Assembly (NCBI GenBank): GCA_002729495.1 | Contig: PBYE01000083.1 | Location: 1 to 64,000, forward strand | DNA: 64,000 nucleotides | Source: Chromatiales bacterium | GTDB lineage: Bacteria; Pseudomonadota; Gammaproteobacteria; Steroidobacterales; GCA-2729495 | Reading direction: 5' to 3' | Shown here: in pieces, positions 24,725-34,079 of the stretch | How positions within the stretch are numbered: the stretch's first letter is position 1 | Layout: each line of letters starts with the position of its first letter | Program-made: the position numbers and the translations under genes | Notes under the pieces: model-generated | Database searches by the model: none | Told to the model about the DNA's origin: nothing | The model's input: only the letters and a program-made list of their open reading frames with translations

Positions 24725-26527
24725 TCAGGCAACTTCCCTGGCCGGAGGTGGGTCAATTTCATCGCGTGTATGCGGATGGTGCAATGTGAATTTCTGCATA
24801 TCCCAGGCCGCAGTTGGACAGCGTTCCGCGCACAGGCTGCAGTGTACGCAAACATCCTCATCCTTGATCATGACCCGTCTAGTCTGCGGCAGCTCTGCCG
24901 ATACATATAGATTCTGCGTCAGGTTCTGGGCAGGGGCCGCCAGCCGGGTACGCAGATCCGCCTCGTCACCATTCGTTGTGATGGTGAGGCAATCAACCGG
25001 ACATACGTCAATACAGGCATCGCACTCGATGCACAGATTGGCGGTAAATACCGTCTGTATATCGCAATTGAGACAGCGCTCCACTTCTTCGGCTGCAAGT
25101 TCTGGTGAAAAGCCCAGCTCGACTTCTATGTTGAGCTGCCGGAAGCGCTCCCCGAGACTCACATGGGGCATCAGGGTACGCTCGGAACCATCGTAATCGT
25201 TACTGTAGCTCCACTCGTGGATGCCCATCTTGGTGCTTTCCAGCATCTGGCCGTCCGGCAGACGCCGGGTGATGTCCTCACCCCGGCAATACTTGTGAAT
25301 GGAAATCGCGGCCTGGTGACCGTGTTCCACCGCCCAGATAATATTCTTCGGGCCAAACACAGCATCGCCGCCAAAAAATACGCCTTCGCGAGTTGACTGG
25401 AAGGTCGCCTCATCCACAACCGGCACTTCCCACTTGTCGAACTCTATGCCGATATCTTTTTCGACCCACGGGAATGCGTTGTCCTGCCCGATTGCAAGAA
25501 TCACGTCATCACAAGGGATAGTGGTCTCACCGGTGACGCGCTGGTCGATAATTTTGCCGTTGTCGTCGATATCGTATTCCATGAGCTCAAAAACCATCCC
25601 GGTAAGCTTACCGTTCTCGACCACGAACTCTTTGGGTGAATGGTTAACGATGATATCAACGTTTTCTTCTTCCGCATCCTCCAGCTCCCAGTCGGATGCT
25701 TTGAAAAAAGCGCGCGGCTTGCGTGCCATAACTTTTACTTTATCGGCACCGAGACGCAATGATGTCCGGCAACAATCCATGGCGGTATTGCCAACACCGA
25801 TTATAAGTACCTGCTTGCCAATGGACTCGGTGTGCTCAAAGGCAACTGACTCAAGCCAGTCAATACCGATAAAAATATTTGTGGCAGCCTCCTGTCGCCC
25901 CGGCAGGTTCAGCTCCTTGCCGCGGGGCGCACCGGTACCCACGAACACCGCATCAAAATCTTCTTCCAACAGGCCCTTCATGCTCTCGATGGGACGGTTG
26001 GTCTTGAGCTCCACGCCCATGTCGAGAATCATCTGAATCTCTTCATCGAGTACCTCGACCGGCAAACGGAAGGAAGGGATATTCGAACGCATCAGGCCGC
26101 CGGTTACGTCCAGCTTCTCGAAAATCGTGAGTTCGTAACCCTGCGGAGCCAGGTCATTTGCGACCGCCAGGGATGCACAACCGGCCCCTATCAAAGCGAC
26201 TTTCTTACCGTTCCCTGGTCCCGCTTTCGGCAGTAACGCCGAAACATCATCACGGTTATCTGCCGCAACCCGTTTCAGCCGGCAAATAGCTACTGGATTG
26301 TCCTCGACACGACCGCGCCTGCAAGCTGGTTCACAGGGACGGTCACAAACTCGACCGAGGATGCCCGGAAATATATTTGATTCCCGGTTGAGCATGTATG
26401 CATCCGTGAACTGCCCCTGCGCAATCAGCCTTATATAAGCCGGCACATTGGTGTGCGCCGGGCAGGCGTACTGACAATCAACAACCTTGTGAAAGTAATC
26501 AGGGTTAGACGTATCAGTCGGACGCAT
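24725..26527 (-). CDS. GltD-like FAD/NAD(P) oxidoreductase with C-terminal ferredoxin clusters
   Basis: 600-aa iron-sulfur flavoprotein. The N-terminal Cys-rich domain (CQYACPAHTNVP, then GRVCDRPCEPACRRGR) is that of the glutamate-synthase small-subunit family. FAD- and NAD(P)-binding motifs are VALIGAGCASLAVANDL and VLIIGVGNTAMDCC. Two [4Fe-4S] ferredoxin motifs follow: CIECDACIDVCPVDC and CVHCSLCAERCP (about 490-570). It precedes korA-korB, so it probably shuttles electrons between the Kor complex and NAD(P)H or a quinone route. It could be NADPH:ferredoxin reductase-like; that remains inference. A TATAAT is seen on the minus strand at 26640-26635, about 110 bp upstream. Confidence 0.88.
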   Translation of the reverse strand: MRPTDTSNPDYFHKVVDCQYACPAHTNVPAYIRLIAQGQFTDAYMLNRESNIFPGILGRVCDRPCEPACRRGRVEDNPVAICRLKRVAADNRDDVSALLPKAGPGNGKKVALIGAGCASLAVANDLAPQGYELTIFEKLDVTGGLMRSNIPSFRLPVEVLDEEIQMILDMGVELKTNRPIESMKGLLEEDFDAVFVGTGAPRGKELNLPGRQEAATNIFIGIDWLESVAFEHTESIGKQVLIIGVGNTAMDCCRTSLRLGADKVKVMARKPRAFFKASDWELEDAEEENVDIIVNHSPKEFVVENGKLTGMVFELMEYDIDDNGKIIDQRVTGETTIPCDDVILAIGQDNAFPWVEKDIGIEFDKWEVPVVDEATFQSTREGVFFGGDAVFGPKNIIWAVEHGHQAAISIHKYCRGEDITRRLPDGQMLESTKMGIHEWSYSNDYDGSERTLMPHVSLGERFRQLNIEVELGFSPELAAEEVERCLNCDIQTVFTANLCIECDACIDVCPVDCLTITTNGDEADLRTRLAAPAQNLTQNLYVSAELPQTRRVMIKDEDVCVHCSLCAERCPTAAWDMQKFTLHHPHTRDEIDPPPAREVA

Positions 26528-26856
26528 AGCAGAGGTGCCTGCATATAAAGGCTGCTAGTTAAGAAGGGGGTGGGCTCTTAAGGTATATCGCTGTAGGCGC
26601 TCTGGATACTGTTGGGGCCACTTAAGGCGCTGAGATTATACAGATTCGGCCGGTAATTAAAATCGTTTTGCAGCACGTCCCCGGGCCTTGTTAACCGGAT
26701 CAATCCGGGCCTTTATCGAGCGCCTGACTGACCCGCCTGTGTGGCCCGACTTCGCGCCTGCCACAAAGCAGACATTACCAGCAGAATCACCGGTACAAAA
26801 GCTTTTTCTAGCGAGACGGGCGCACGGAATATGCAATAAGTGGCCGGTTCATCCGT
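26528..26856. other. Intergenic region, 329 bp
   Basis: No gene recognised between the Kor operon start and the dihydroorotase stop. The minus strand carries TATAAT (26640-26635), but its -35 region is poor, so a promoter for the Kor operon is only suggested. The right half is GC-rich, with no clear hairpin or terminator. Confidence 0.4.
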
Positions 26857-28194
26857 TTAGCCAAACTCGAGTCGCTGACCCTCGATGGCCCCGGTCAGCT
26901 GGCCGTCCAGCCAGGCCAGTCGACCATTGACCAGCGTGGCACGAACGCTGGATCGGAATTCAAAACCTTCGAGCGGCGACCAGCCACACTTATATAAGGT
27001 GTCCTCTTTAGTAACCCTGGATGGCTTGTCAGGGTCTACCAGCACAAGGTCCGCATGCCAGCCCTCGCGGATATAACCCCGATCCCGGACGCCAAATATA
27101 TCTGCAACCGAGTGGCTGGTTTTGCGAACGGCCGTCTCGATACTGAAGCGGCCTGCATGCACATGTTCAAGCGTCATGAGCAGGGCATGTTGTACCAACG
27201 GCAAACCCGCCGGTGCCTGGAAATAACTGGCCGTCTTTTCTTCGGCAGTATGCGGGGCATGATCAGTCGCAATCACATCGATGAGATCATTCGCCACAGC
27301 ATCGATCAACGCCTCCCTGTCGTCACGGGTCTTGATGGCGGGGTTGCACTTGATCTGCGCTCCCAGTCGCTCGTAATCGCTCTCATCGAAAAACAGGTGA
27401 TGTACACATACTTCGAGGGTAATCTGCTTGTCTGCCGCAGGGCCCGGGCTGAAGAGTTCCAGCTCGCGTGCGGTGGTCAGATGCAACACATGCAGACGGG
27501 CCCCGGAGCGTTGCGCCAACTCCACGGCGAGTGATGATGACTTGTAACATGTCTCTTCAGAACGGATTCGGGGATGCTCCGACATCGGCACGTCTTCGCC
27601 ATATCGTTCACGTGCGCGCTCCTCGTTGGCCGTGATCATCGGCGTGTCTTCACAGTGAGTTGCAATAAGCAGGGGCGAGTGGGTGAAAATCTGTTCGAGC
27701 ATGGCGGGGTCATCGACCAGCATGGATCCCGTGGATGCACCCATGAATACCTTGATGCCGCACGCCTGGCCGGGAGCCACGCGGCGAATTTCGTCAATAT
27801 TGTCGTTGGTAGCGCCCAGGTAAAATGCATAATTAGCACTTGCCCGGCCCGCCGCCCGGCCGTACTTATCCTCAAGAGCCTCGATGGTGGTTGTGGGTGG
27901 CTTGACGTTGGGCATCTCCATGAAGCTCGTAATACCGCCCGCCACGGCAGCGGCCGACTCGGTGGCCATATCGCCTTTCGCGGTAAGGCCGGGCTCGCGG
28001 AAATGCACCTGGTCGTCAATCATCCCGGGCAACAACCATGCGCCCGCAGCATCAATCACCGTCTCACCCTCCGCGGCGGTAATACTTCCGGCAATTTTGT
28101 CGATACGCCCGTCGCGCACCCGCACATCACCCTCACTGACCTGGCCGTCGTTAACGATGCGTGCGTTGCTGATTAATATGGGGCTGTTCGTCAT
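26857..28194 (-). CDS. pyrC: Dihydroorotase, QxH subclass
   Basis: 445-aa amidohydrolase of the class I dihydroorotase/allantoinase type, closing N-carbamoyl-aspartate to dihydroorotate in pyrimidine synthesis. The metal site shows the carboxylated Lys (CGIKVFMGAS), His in IATHCED and LHVLHLTTA, and Asp in VIATDHAPH. The first metal motif reads DDQVHFREPG, Gln replacing the first His of HxH, a variant I recall in dihydroorotases of Bacteroidetes-type sequences. Activity is likely retained, since the surrounding block is conserved. It lies 21 bp after the prolyl aminopeptidase stop on the same strand. Confidence 0.9.
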   Translation of the reverse strand: MTNSPILISNARIVNDGQVSEGDVRVRDGRIDKIAGSITAAEGETVIDAAGAWLLPGMIDDQVHFREPGLTAKGDMATESAAAVAGGITSFMEMPNVKPPTTTIEALEDKYGRAAGRASANYAFYLGATNDNIDEIRRVAPGQACGIKVFMGASTGSMLVDDPAMLEQIFTHSPLLIATHCEDTPMITANEERARERYGEDVPMSEHPRIRSEETCYKSSSLAVELAQRSGARLHVLHLTTARELELFSPGPAADKQITLEVCVHHLFFDESDYERLGAQIKCNPAIKTRDDREALIDAVANDLIDVIATDHAPHTAEEKTASYFQAPAGLPLVQHALLMTLEHVHAGRFSIETAVRKTSHSVADIFGVRDRGYIREGWHADLVLVDPDKPSRVTKEDTLYKCGWSPLEGFEFRSSVRATLVNGRLAWLDGQLTGAIEGQRLEFG

Positions 28195-28215
28195 TTAGAG
28201 CTGCAACCGGATTCC

Positions 28216-29184
28216 TTACTGGAGCGTGGCAAAGCGATCCGTTGCTTCGACCAGTTCATGCACTATGCCCGCCTCAAACGAGGAATGTCCCGCATCCGGT
28301 ACAATCCTGAAATCTGCCTCGGGCCAGGCAGTGTGAAGATCCCATGCGGTTTGCGCCGGACAGACGACATCATACCGTCCCTGGACGATTACCGCCGGAA
28401 TAGACCGTATGCAGTCAATATTGGTGAGTAGCTGGTCCGGCATCTCCATAAACCCCCCGTGAACGAAATAGTGGGCTTCTATACGTGCCAGCGCCAGCGC
28501 AAACTCGTCTGACTGAAACCGCCCGACTGCGGCCTCGGACACCAGCAGATTACTGGTAACACCTTCCCAGACTGCCCAGGCACGCGCAGACGCCAGCTTT
28601 TCGGCCTCATTATCCCCGGTCAGCCGTCGGTAATGTGCCGTGATTAAATCGCCCCGCTCTTGTTCGGGGATCGGTGCCACAAAATCCTGCCAGTAATCCG
28701 GGAACAAGCGGCTCGCACCCTCCTGGTAGAACCATGCCAGTTCCGCTGCACGCAGCAGGAAAATGCCACGCAGCACCAGCTCGGTGACCATATCCGGATG
28801 ACTCTGGGCGTAGGCCAGCGCCAGCGTGCTGCCCCATGAGCCCCCGAAAACCTGCCAGCGCCCGATCGCGAGTTCCGCACGCAGCTTTTCTATATCAGCA
28901 ACAACATCCCAGGTCGTATTTTCCTCGAGGCCGGCGTGGGGGCGACTGCGCCCGCTGCCGCGCTGATCGAACACAACAATGCGGTAGCGCTGCGGATCGA
29001 AAAAACGGCGAGCTGCGGCATTCGAGCCGGCGCCGGGTCCGCCATGCAGAAAGACCACTGCCTTGCCGTCAGGGTTGCCGCACTCTTCGAAATACAACTC
29101 GTGGACCTCTGACACACGAAGATATCCACTGTTGTAGGGGGCAACAGGCGGATAAAGTCCACGCCGCGGCGGCACGTCATTCAT
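28216..29184 (-). CDS. pip: Prolyl aminopeptidase (proline iminopeptidase)
   Basis: 322-aa alpha/beta hydrolase of peptidase family S33 that removes N-terminal Pro from peptides. HGGPGAG gives the oxyanion hole, GGSWGSTLALAYAQSHP the nucleophile Ser, and DVVCPAQTAWDLH with PDAGHSSFE the Asp and His. FDQRGSGRSRPHA and YQEGASRLFPDYWQDF are hallmarks of the family. ATG at 29184 is preferred to the TTG 15 bp upstream. No signal peptide, so cytoplasmic. It lies upstream of the dihydroorotase in a compact pair, divergent from the M16 protease. Confidence 0.95.
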   Translation of the reverse strand: MNDVPPRRGLYPPVAPYNSGYLRVSEVHELYFEECGNPDGKAVVFLHGGPGAGSNAAARRFFDPQRYRIVVFDQRGSGRSRPHAGLEENTTWDVVADIEKLRAELAIGRWQVFGGSWGSTLALAYAQSHPDMVTELVLRGIFLLRAAELAWFYQEGASRLFPDYWQDFVAPIPEQERGDLITAHYRRLTGDNEAEKLASARAWAVWEGVTSNLLVSEAAVGRFQSDEFALALARIEAHYFVHGGFMEMPDQLLTNIDCIRSIPAVIVQGRYDVVCPAQTAWDLHTAWPEADFRIVPDAGHSSFEAGIVHELVEATDRFATLQ

Positions 29185-29418
29185 GTCAGAACCCCGCAAC
29201 GGGGCGTATAAAAGTCGGCTTTATGGTCAGCATAATCAAGTGAACACATGTTTAAATCATTCGTTTCGGAGCAATGCGGCCGGGTCAGTATACTGGATAC
29301 ACCTACAGCTTCTGTTAAGACGAGCGGGCTTACCTACAGATCGCCTGCTAAAATTCTCCGGCTTTTTGGGCAAAGTCTGGTCGCAATAACTATAGCCTTT
29401 TAGAAACAGGAAAATGGA

Positions 29419-32169
29419 ATGCCTGCATATTTAGCAAAATTGATCCACGGTGTCTTTATTAAAACCATCCTGATTATCCTCGCGGGTTCACAAGTCGTGT
29501 TTGCGAGCGAGGATCTCATTTCGTATCAGCAGTTTGAACTGGATAACGGACTAACGCTGATAGTGCATGAAGACCATAAAGCGCCGATTATCGCCGTCAA
29601 CATCTGGTACCACGTAGGGTCTCGTAACGAGAGACCGGGCCAGACCGGCTACGCACACCTGTTCGAACACCTGATGTTCCAGGGGTCGCAGAATTCGGGC
29701 GGCGAGTACCTGCCGCTGCTTGAAAAGGCAGGCGCTACAACCCTGAACGGTACGACCTGGTTTGATCGTACAAATTATTACCAGACAGTACCGGTAGGCG
29801 CCCTGGACAGGGTGTTGTTCCTCGAGTCCGACCGCATGGGGCATATGCTGGAAGCCATCGACCAGGGCGTGCTGGACGAGCAGCGTGGTGTAGTACAAAA
29901 CGAAAAGCGTGAAGGTGAAAACCAGCCCTACGACAAAGTCTGGAAACCCTTGCTCAAGCAGGTGTTCACAAAGGACCATCCCTATTCCTGGGAAACTATT
30001 GGCTCGATGGAAGACCTTGAGGCCGCGAGCCTCGAGGAAATGCAGGAGTGGTTCAAGACCTTTTACGGCCCGAATAATGCCGTGCTGGTGCTGGCGGGTG
30101 ATATAGAGGCCGAAGATGCGCTGGAACGTGTTAACCACTGGTTTGGTGACATCCCCGCCGGGCCGCCGCTTGAAGTTGACGAAGAGTGGATTCCCCGCCA
30201 CACCAGTGAACGGCGGCAGTTACTGCAGGATCGGGTTCCGCAGGAACGTATCTATATCGCCTGGACGGGTCCGCGCTGGGGTACCCGGGATGCACATCAA
30301 CTGCAGCTGGCTACCGATATCCTCGCCTACGGCAAAAACTCACGCCTCTACGAAAGGCTCGTCTATCGCGACCAGATCGCGACAGATGTCAGCCTGGTCT
30401 TTTTCCCGTTCGAGATTGCCGGACTAATCGCAGTCGAAATCTCGGTGAAAAAGGACAAGGATATAGAGCTTGCCGAACAGATAGCGCGGGAAGAAATACA
30501 GCGCTTGATCGAGTCCGGGCCCACAAAAAAGGAATTGGTACGCATACAGACCAAAACCAAGGCAGCATTTATACGGGGTGTTGAAAGCGTCGGAGGTCCG
30601 GGCAGCAAGTCGGCAGTGCTCGCCGAGAATGCAGTTTATGGAAATGATCCGGGCTTCTATCGTCAGCGATTGGCGGATATTGCTGCCGCCACGACGCGCG
30701 ATCTGCAAGATGTTAGTGCCCGGTGGCTGGGACAGCCACCCTATGTGGCACATGTCGTACCTTACCCTGAACTGACTGCCACTACCGAGGGGGCCGACCG
30801 TAGCAGCGTGCCTGCAGCGGGTGATCCGAAGGCCGCGGTTTTTCCCGCCTTCGAAAGCGCCACACTGGAGAATGGTCTGCGCATCATTGTTGCCGAACGG
30901 CCAACCGTTCCGGTCGTCAACATGCGCCTCATTTTTGATGCAGGCTATTCAGCTGATAAACCGGAACTTTCCGGTGAAGCCGGCATGACGATGGCAATGC
31001 TGGATGAAGGTGCAGGCAAGCTGGATGCGCTGGAGATAAGTGAAGAACTGGCGATGCTGGGTGCCAACCTGTCGACCGGGGTGGGGCTGGATGTAGCGTC
31101 TGTGAACCTGTCGGCACTGACCGAAAACCTCGATGCGTCACTGGATCTGTTTGCAAGCGTCGTCCTCAAGCCTGCTTTCCCGGATGCCGAGCTTGAGCGG
31201 TTGCGTGCACAAACACTGACGAACATCGAGCAGGAAAAGAGTCAGCCCGTCAGCATGGCATTACGGGTACTGCCCGGACTGCTGTACGGCGCGGGCCATG
31301 CTTATGCTCAACCGTTAACCGGCTCAGGGACCGAAGCCTCGGTCGAAACGATTACCCGGGACAACCTTGTCGCCTGGCATGACACCTGGTTCCGGCCTAA
31401 CAATGCAACCCTGGTTGCCGCCGGCGACATAACACTGTCCGAACTTCAGCCACGTATCGAGAAACTATTTAGAAACTGGGAGGCTGCCGATGTGCCGGCA
31501 AAAAGTATCGCGCAGGTTACGGCTGCTGATGCCAACTCGCTTTACCTGATTGACAAACCGGGCGCACAACAATCGATTATTCTTACAGGTCAGCTAATCG
31601 TGCAGCTGGACAATCCGGATGAGATCGCGGTACAGACCTTTAACGATATTCTCGGTGGACAGTTCTCCTCACGCGTAAACATGAATTTGCGGGAAGAAAA
31701 ACACTGGTCGTACGGTGCACGCAGCATGATCATGGATACGCGTTCGCAGCGACCATATATTATTTATGCCCCGGTTCAGACAGATAAAACTTCCGAGTCG
31801 GTCAGCGAAATCCTGCGTGAGATACGGGAAATAGGCGCTGACAGCCCTCCCACCGGTGAAGAGCTGGATCGTGTACAAAAATCCCGCACACTCTCTCTGC
31901 CAAGTCGGTGGGAAACCAGCGCCGCAGTGCTGGCAGCAATTGCAGAGATCATCAACTATGACCTGCCGGAGGACTACTGGAACACCTATGCAGATCGCAT
32001 CAATGAGCTTGATCTTGCAAGCCTGACTGACGTTGCCGCCGGCACCATAAACCCCGAGACACTGACCTGGGTGGTCGTGGGCGATTACGAGGTAATCGAG
32101 TCCGGGCTGCGTGACCTCGGGATCGGGGAAATTCAACTGATCGATACGGACGGGGTTCTCATTGACTGA
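29419..32169 (+). CDS. M16 family zinc metalloprotease (two-unit, exported)
   Basis: 916-aa pitrilysin-like protease with a signal segment (about 13-30). The N-terminal unit has the inverted zinc motif HLFEH (about 80-84) and the distal Glu in VVQNEKREGE near 160. The second half (about 475-900) repeats the fold without the zinc motif and holds the usual RxxxY-like docking text, so this is one fused, active-plus-inactive pair in a single chain. It should degrade peptides in the periplasm. Length suits the fused processing-protease-like family. The MFS gene follows after 45 bp and may be co-transcribed. Confidence 0.92.
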   Translation: MPAYLAKLIHGVFIKTILIILAGSQVVFASEDLISYQQFELDNGLTLIVHEDHKAPIIAVNIWYHVGSRNERPGQTGYAHLFEHLMFQGSQNSGGEYLPLLEKAGATTLNGTTWFDRTNYYQTVPVGALDRVLFLESDRMGHMLEAIDQGVLDEQRGVVQNEKREGENQPYDKVWKPLLKQVFTKDHPYSWETIGSMEDLEAASLEEMQEWFKTFYGPNNAVLVLAGDIEAEDALERVNHWFGDIPAGPPLEVDEEWIPRHTSERRQLLQDRVPQERIYIAWTGPRWGTRDAHQLQLATDILAYGKNSRLYERLVYRDQIATDVSLVFFPFEIAGLIAVEISVKKDKDIELAEQIAREEIQRLIESGPTKKELVRIQTKTKAAFIRGVESVGGPGSKSAVLAENAVYGNDPGFYRQRLADIAAATTRDLQDVSARWLGQPPYVAHVVPYPELTATTEGADRSSVPAAGDPKAAVFPAFESATLENGLRIIVAERPTVPVVNMRLIFDAGYSADKPELSGEAGMTMAMLDEGAGKLDALEISEELAMLGANLSTGVGLDVASVNLSALTENLDASLDLFASVVLKPAFPDAELERLRAQTLTNIEQEKSQPVSMALRVLPGLLYGAGHAYAQPLTGSGTEASVETITRDNLVAWHDTWFRPNNATLVAAGDITLSELQPRIEKLFRNWEAADVPAKSIAQVTAADANSLYLIDKPGAQQSIILTGQLIVQLDNPDEIAVQTFNDILGGQFSSRVNMNLREEKHWSYGARSMIMDTRSQRPYIIYAPVQTDKTSESVSEILREIREIGADSPPTGEELDRVQKSRTLSLPSRWETSAAVLAAIAEIINYDLPEDYWNTYADRINELDLASLTDVAAGTINPETLTWVVVGDYEVIESGLRDLGIGEIQLIDTDGVLID

Positions 32170-32214
32170 TCGCCCGGCCAGTCAAGATAGCTCCCCGCCT
32201 GTGAGATTTTTACG

Positions 32215-33516
32215 TTGAACCAACCCGCACCACGAATTTTCTACGGGTGGTATATCGCTGCCGTATGTTTCGTGGTGTATTTCTTTACGAACGGCATGAC
32301 GATCTTCGTGCCGCCAAACCTGTTCCCGCGCCTGATGGAAGAGTTCTCGCTTAATGCAGGAGAGATCAGTCGTAGCATGTCTATAACTTTTCTCGGCAGC
32401 GCTTTTATGGCACCGCTGGTCGGAACGCTGATCGACCGCCTGGGTGTTTTAATAGTTATTCGCGTCGGGCTCGTCGTGCTGGGAATCTGTTTTGCGTGCT
32501 ACCCCTTTGTTACTTCACTTGAACAGATATATGTACTTCATGGGTGCTTTGCGCTCGGCCTGGTGCTGTGCGGCCTGATGCCGAATGTCGTGCTGCTCTC
32601 GCAGTGGTTCGTGCGTTATCGGGGAGCGGTGATCGGCCTGCTTGCTTCTGCATCGAGCCTGGCGGGTGGTGTGCTTCCCCTGGCCATTTCGCCGCTGGTG
32701 CTTGATCCCGAGTACGGCTGGCGCTGGGGATACGGGTCCCTGGCGGCAGTTTTTATCGTATTTGCATTGCTGCCCGGTATGTTCTGGCTAAAGGCTTCGC
32801 CAGCAGACGTCGGCCAGGACCCGGATGGCCTGGAGGGCAGCAGGATTACGAAGGACAGTGAGAAGGACGGCGTGCCTTTCGGCATTGCTATTCGGACAGT
32901 GACAATCTGGGCACTTGCGCTAAGTTCCGCATGTCTCTGGTACAGCTTCAACGCGATGAATAACCAGGCGCCAATTTTTTTCGAACAGGAGGCCGGGCTC
33001 ACGCCGGCGAACGCCACGCTCCTCTACTCAATTATTTTCTGGTGTGCACTTGCCGGCAAGTTCACGTTCGGCGCGCTCAGCGATATTTTTGCCAAGCAAC
33101 GCATCATGCTGTTGACTGCGATACTACTGTTCATCGGTTGTTGCCTCGTTTTTGATTTGGGCGACAACGGGTTGGAGCTTGTTAAAGACCAGGGTCGGCT
33201 TACCCTATTCGCAGTCGTGTTTGGTCTCGGTTACGGCGGCGTATTCACGATGATTCAACTCGTGTGCGTGGAAGTTTTCGGCCAGCGTGACCTGGGCAAA
33301 ATTCTAGGTATCATCATTTTCCTTGACTCCCTGGGCGCGGCCCTGGGTACCACCCTGACCAGCCATTTCAAAACAACCAGCGGCAGCTACCTGATGCCAT
33401 TTGTTGCGGTGGCCACTGTTGCCTTTGTGGCCATTATCGGCGTACTCCTGATACGTCCGGTACCCGTTCCGGAAAGCAACGGCATTATAGAAAATGCCGG
33501 CAAAGCCGATGATTGA
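32215..33516 (+). CDS. MFS transporter (OFA/monocarboxylate-like)
   Basis: 433-aa major facilitator with twelve predicted TM helices. The N-terminus FYGWYIAAVCFVVYFFTNG resembles the oxalate/formate antiporter and monocarboxylate porter families, and the loop 2-3 motif reads GTLIDRLGVLIVIR. The translation start appears to be TTG (32215), with GTGAG-like SD about 10 nt upstream; no nearby ATG would retain the first helix. Substrate cannot be told. It follows the M16 protease by 45 bp and overlaps the next gene by 8 bp. Confidence 0.88.
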   Translation: MNQPAPRIFYGWYIAAVCFVVYFFTNGMTIFVPPNLFPRLMEEFSLNAGEISRSMSITFLGSAFMAPLVGTLIDRLGVLIVIRVGLVVLGICFACYPFVTSLEQIYVLHGCFALGLVLCGLMPNVVLLSQWFVRYRGAVIGLLASASSLAGGVLPLAISPLVLDPEYGWRWGYGSLAAVFIVFALLPGMFWLKASPADVGQDPDGLEGSRITKDSEKDGVPFGIAIRTVTIWALALSSACLWYSFNAMNNQAPIFFEQEAGLTPANATLLYSIIFWCALAGKFTFGALSDIFAKQRIMLLTAILLFIGCCLVFDLGDNGLELVKDQGRLTLFAVVFGLGYGGVFTMIQLVCVEVFGQRDLGKILGIIIFLDSLGAALGTTLTSHFKTTSGSYLMPFVAVATVAFVAIIGVLLIRPVPVPESNGIIENAGKADD

Positions 33517-34048
33517 CGAGCGAAGCCGATCGGCTACAAGTCTTTTCATGTTGCTGGCAATCGTAGTGATGGCCGCGCTGGCATACTCGGTCAGCCAACG
33601 ATCAAGGGAATCCTATTCCAACGAGACGGTACAGGCGGGAGCGATCAGGGACTGGGTGGATCGTTCGATAACTGAACTTCCTGCGAAGCGAATCAGTAAA
33701 CTGACCGCAAGCTACCCCGACGGCAAAACGATGACAGTAAACAGGATTGGGGCTGATGCAAACAGTTTGACGCTCGGAGACATGACTGAATACGGGACGC
33801 TGGGCGCAAATGGCAGCTTAATTACTGTTGCAGAAATTCCGGTAGCCAAGGAGCTGATCGGATTCAAGCCGGTAACGATCGTGTTCGAGACCCCTGATGG
33901 GCTGATCATCGAAACAAGAGTATTCAGTTCTGCGAACCGCACACTACTACAGGTTACGGCGGCAGCAACCGAAACGACTGCCGGTTCTGAGGCGCAGGCA
34001 ATTAAAGCCCGGACGTCAGGCTTACTTTACCATGTGGCAGGCTACTGA
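33509..34048 (+). CDS. Hypothetical single-pass membrane protein
   Basis: 179-aa protein of unknown family. A hydrophobic helix at about 10-30 (LFMLLAIVVMAALAYSVS) is probably an anchor or signal; the rest is beta-rich and soluble, with two ordered blocks, TASYPDGKTMTVNRIG and GFKPVTIVFETPDGLIIETR. ATG at 33509 overlaps the MFS stop (ATGATTGA), so it is most likely co-translated with the transporter; a further in-frame ATG is at 33494. It could be a transporter accessory protein, which is inference from position only. Confidence 0.65.
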   Translation: MIDERSRSATSLFMLLAIVVMAALAYSVSQRSRESYSNETVQAGAIRDWVDRSITELPAKRISKLTASYPDGKTMTVNRIGADANSLTLGDMTEYGTLGANGSLITVAEIPVAKELIGFKPVTIVFETPDGLIIETRVFSSANRTLLQVTAAATETTAGSEAQAIKARTSGLLYHVAGY

Positions 34049-34079
34049 CTCGATAAATTAAAACTAAAGTAGCAGGCTC

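Noticed and set aside
29551-30201. 216-codon minus-strand frame opposite the M16 protease
   Set aside because: Antisense of the zinc-protease domain; no SD and no recognisable family.
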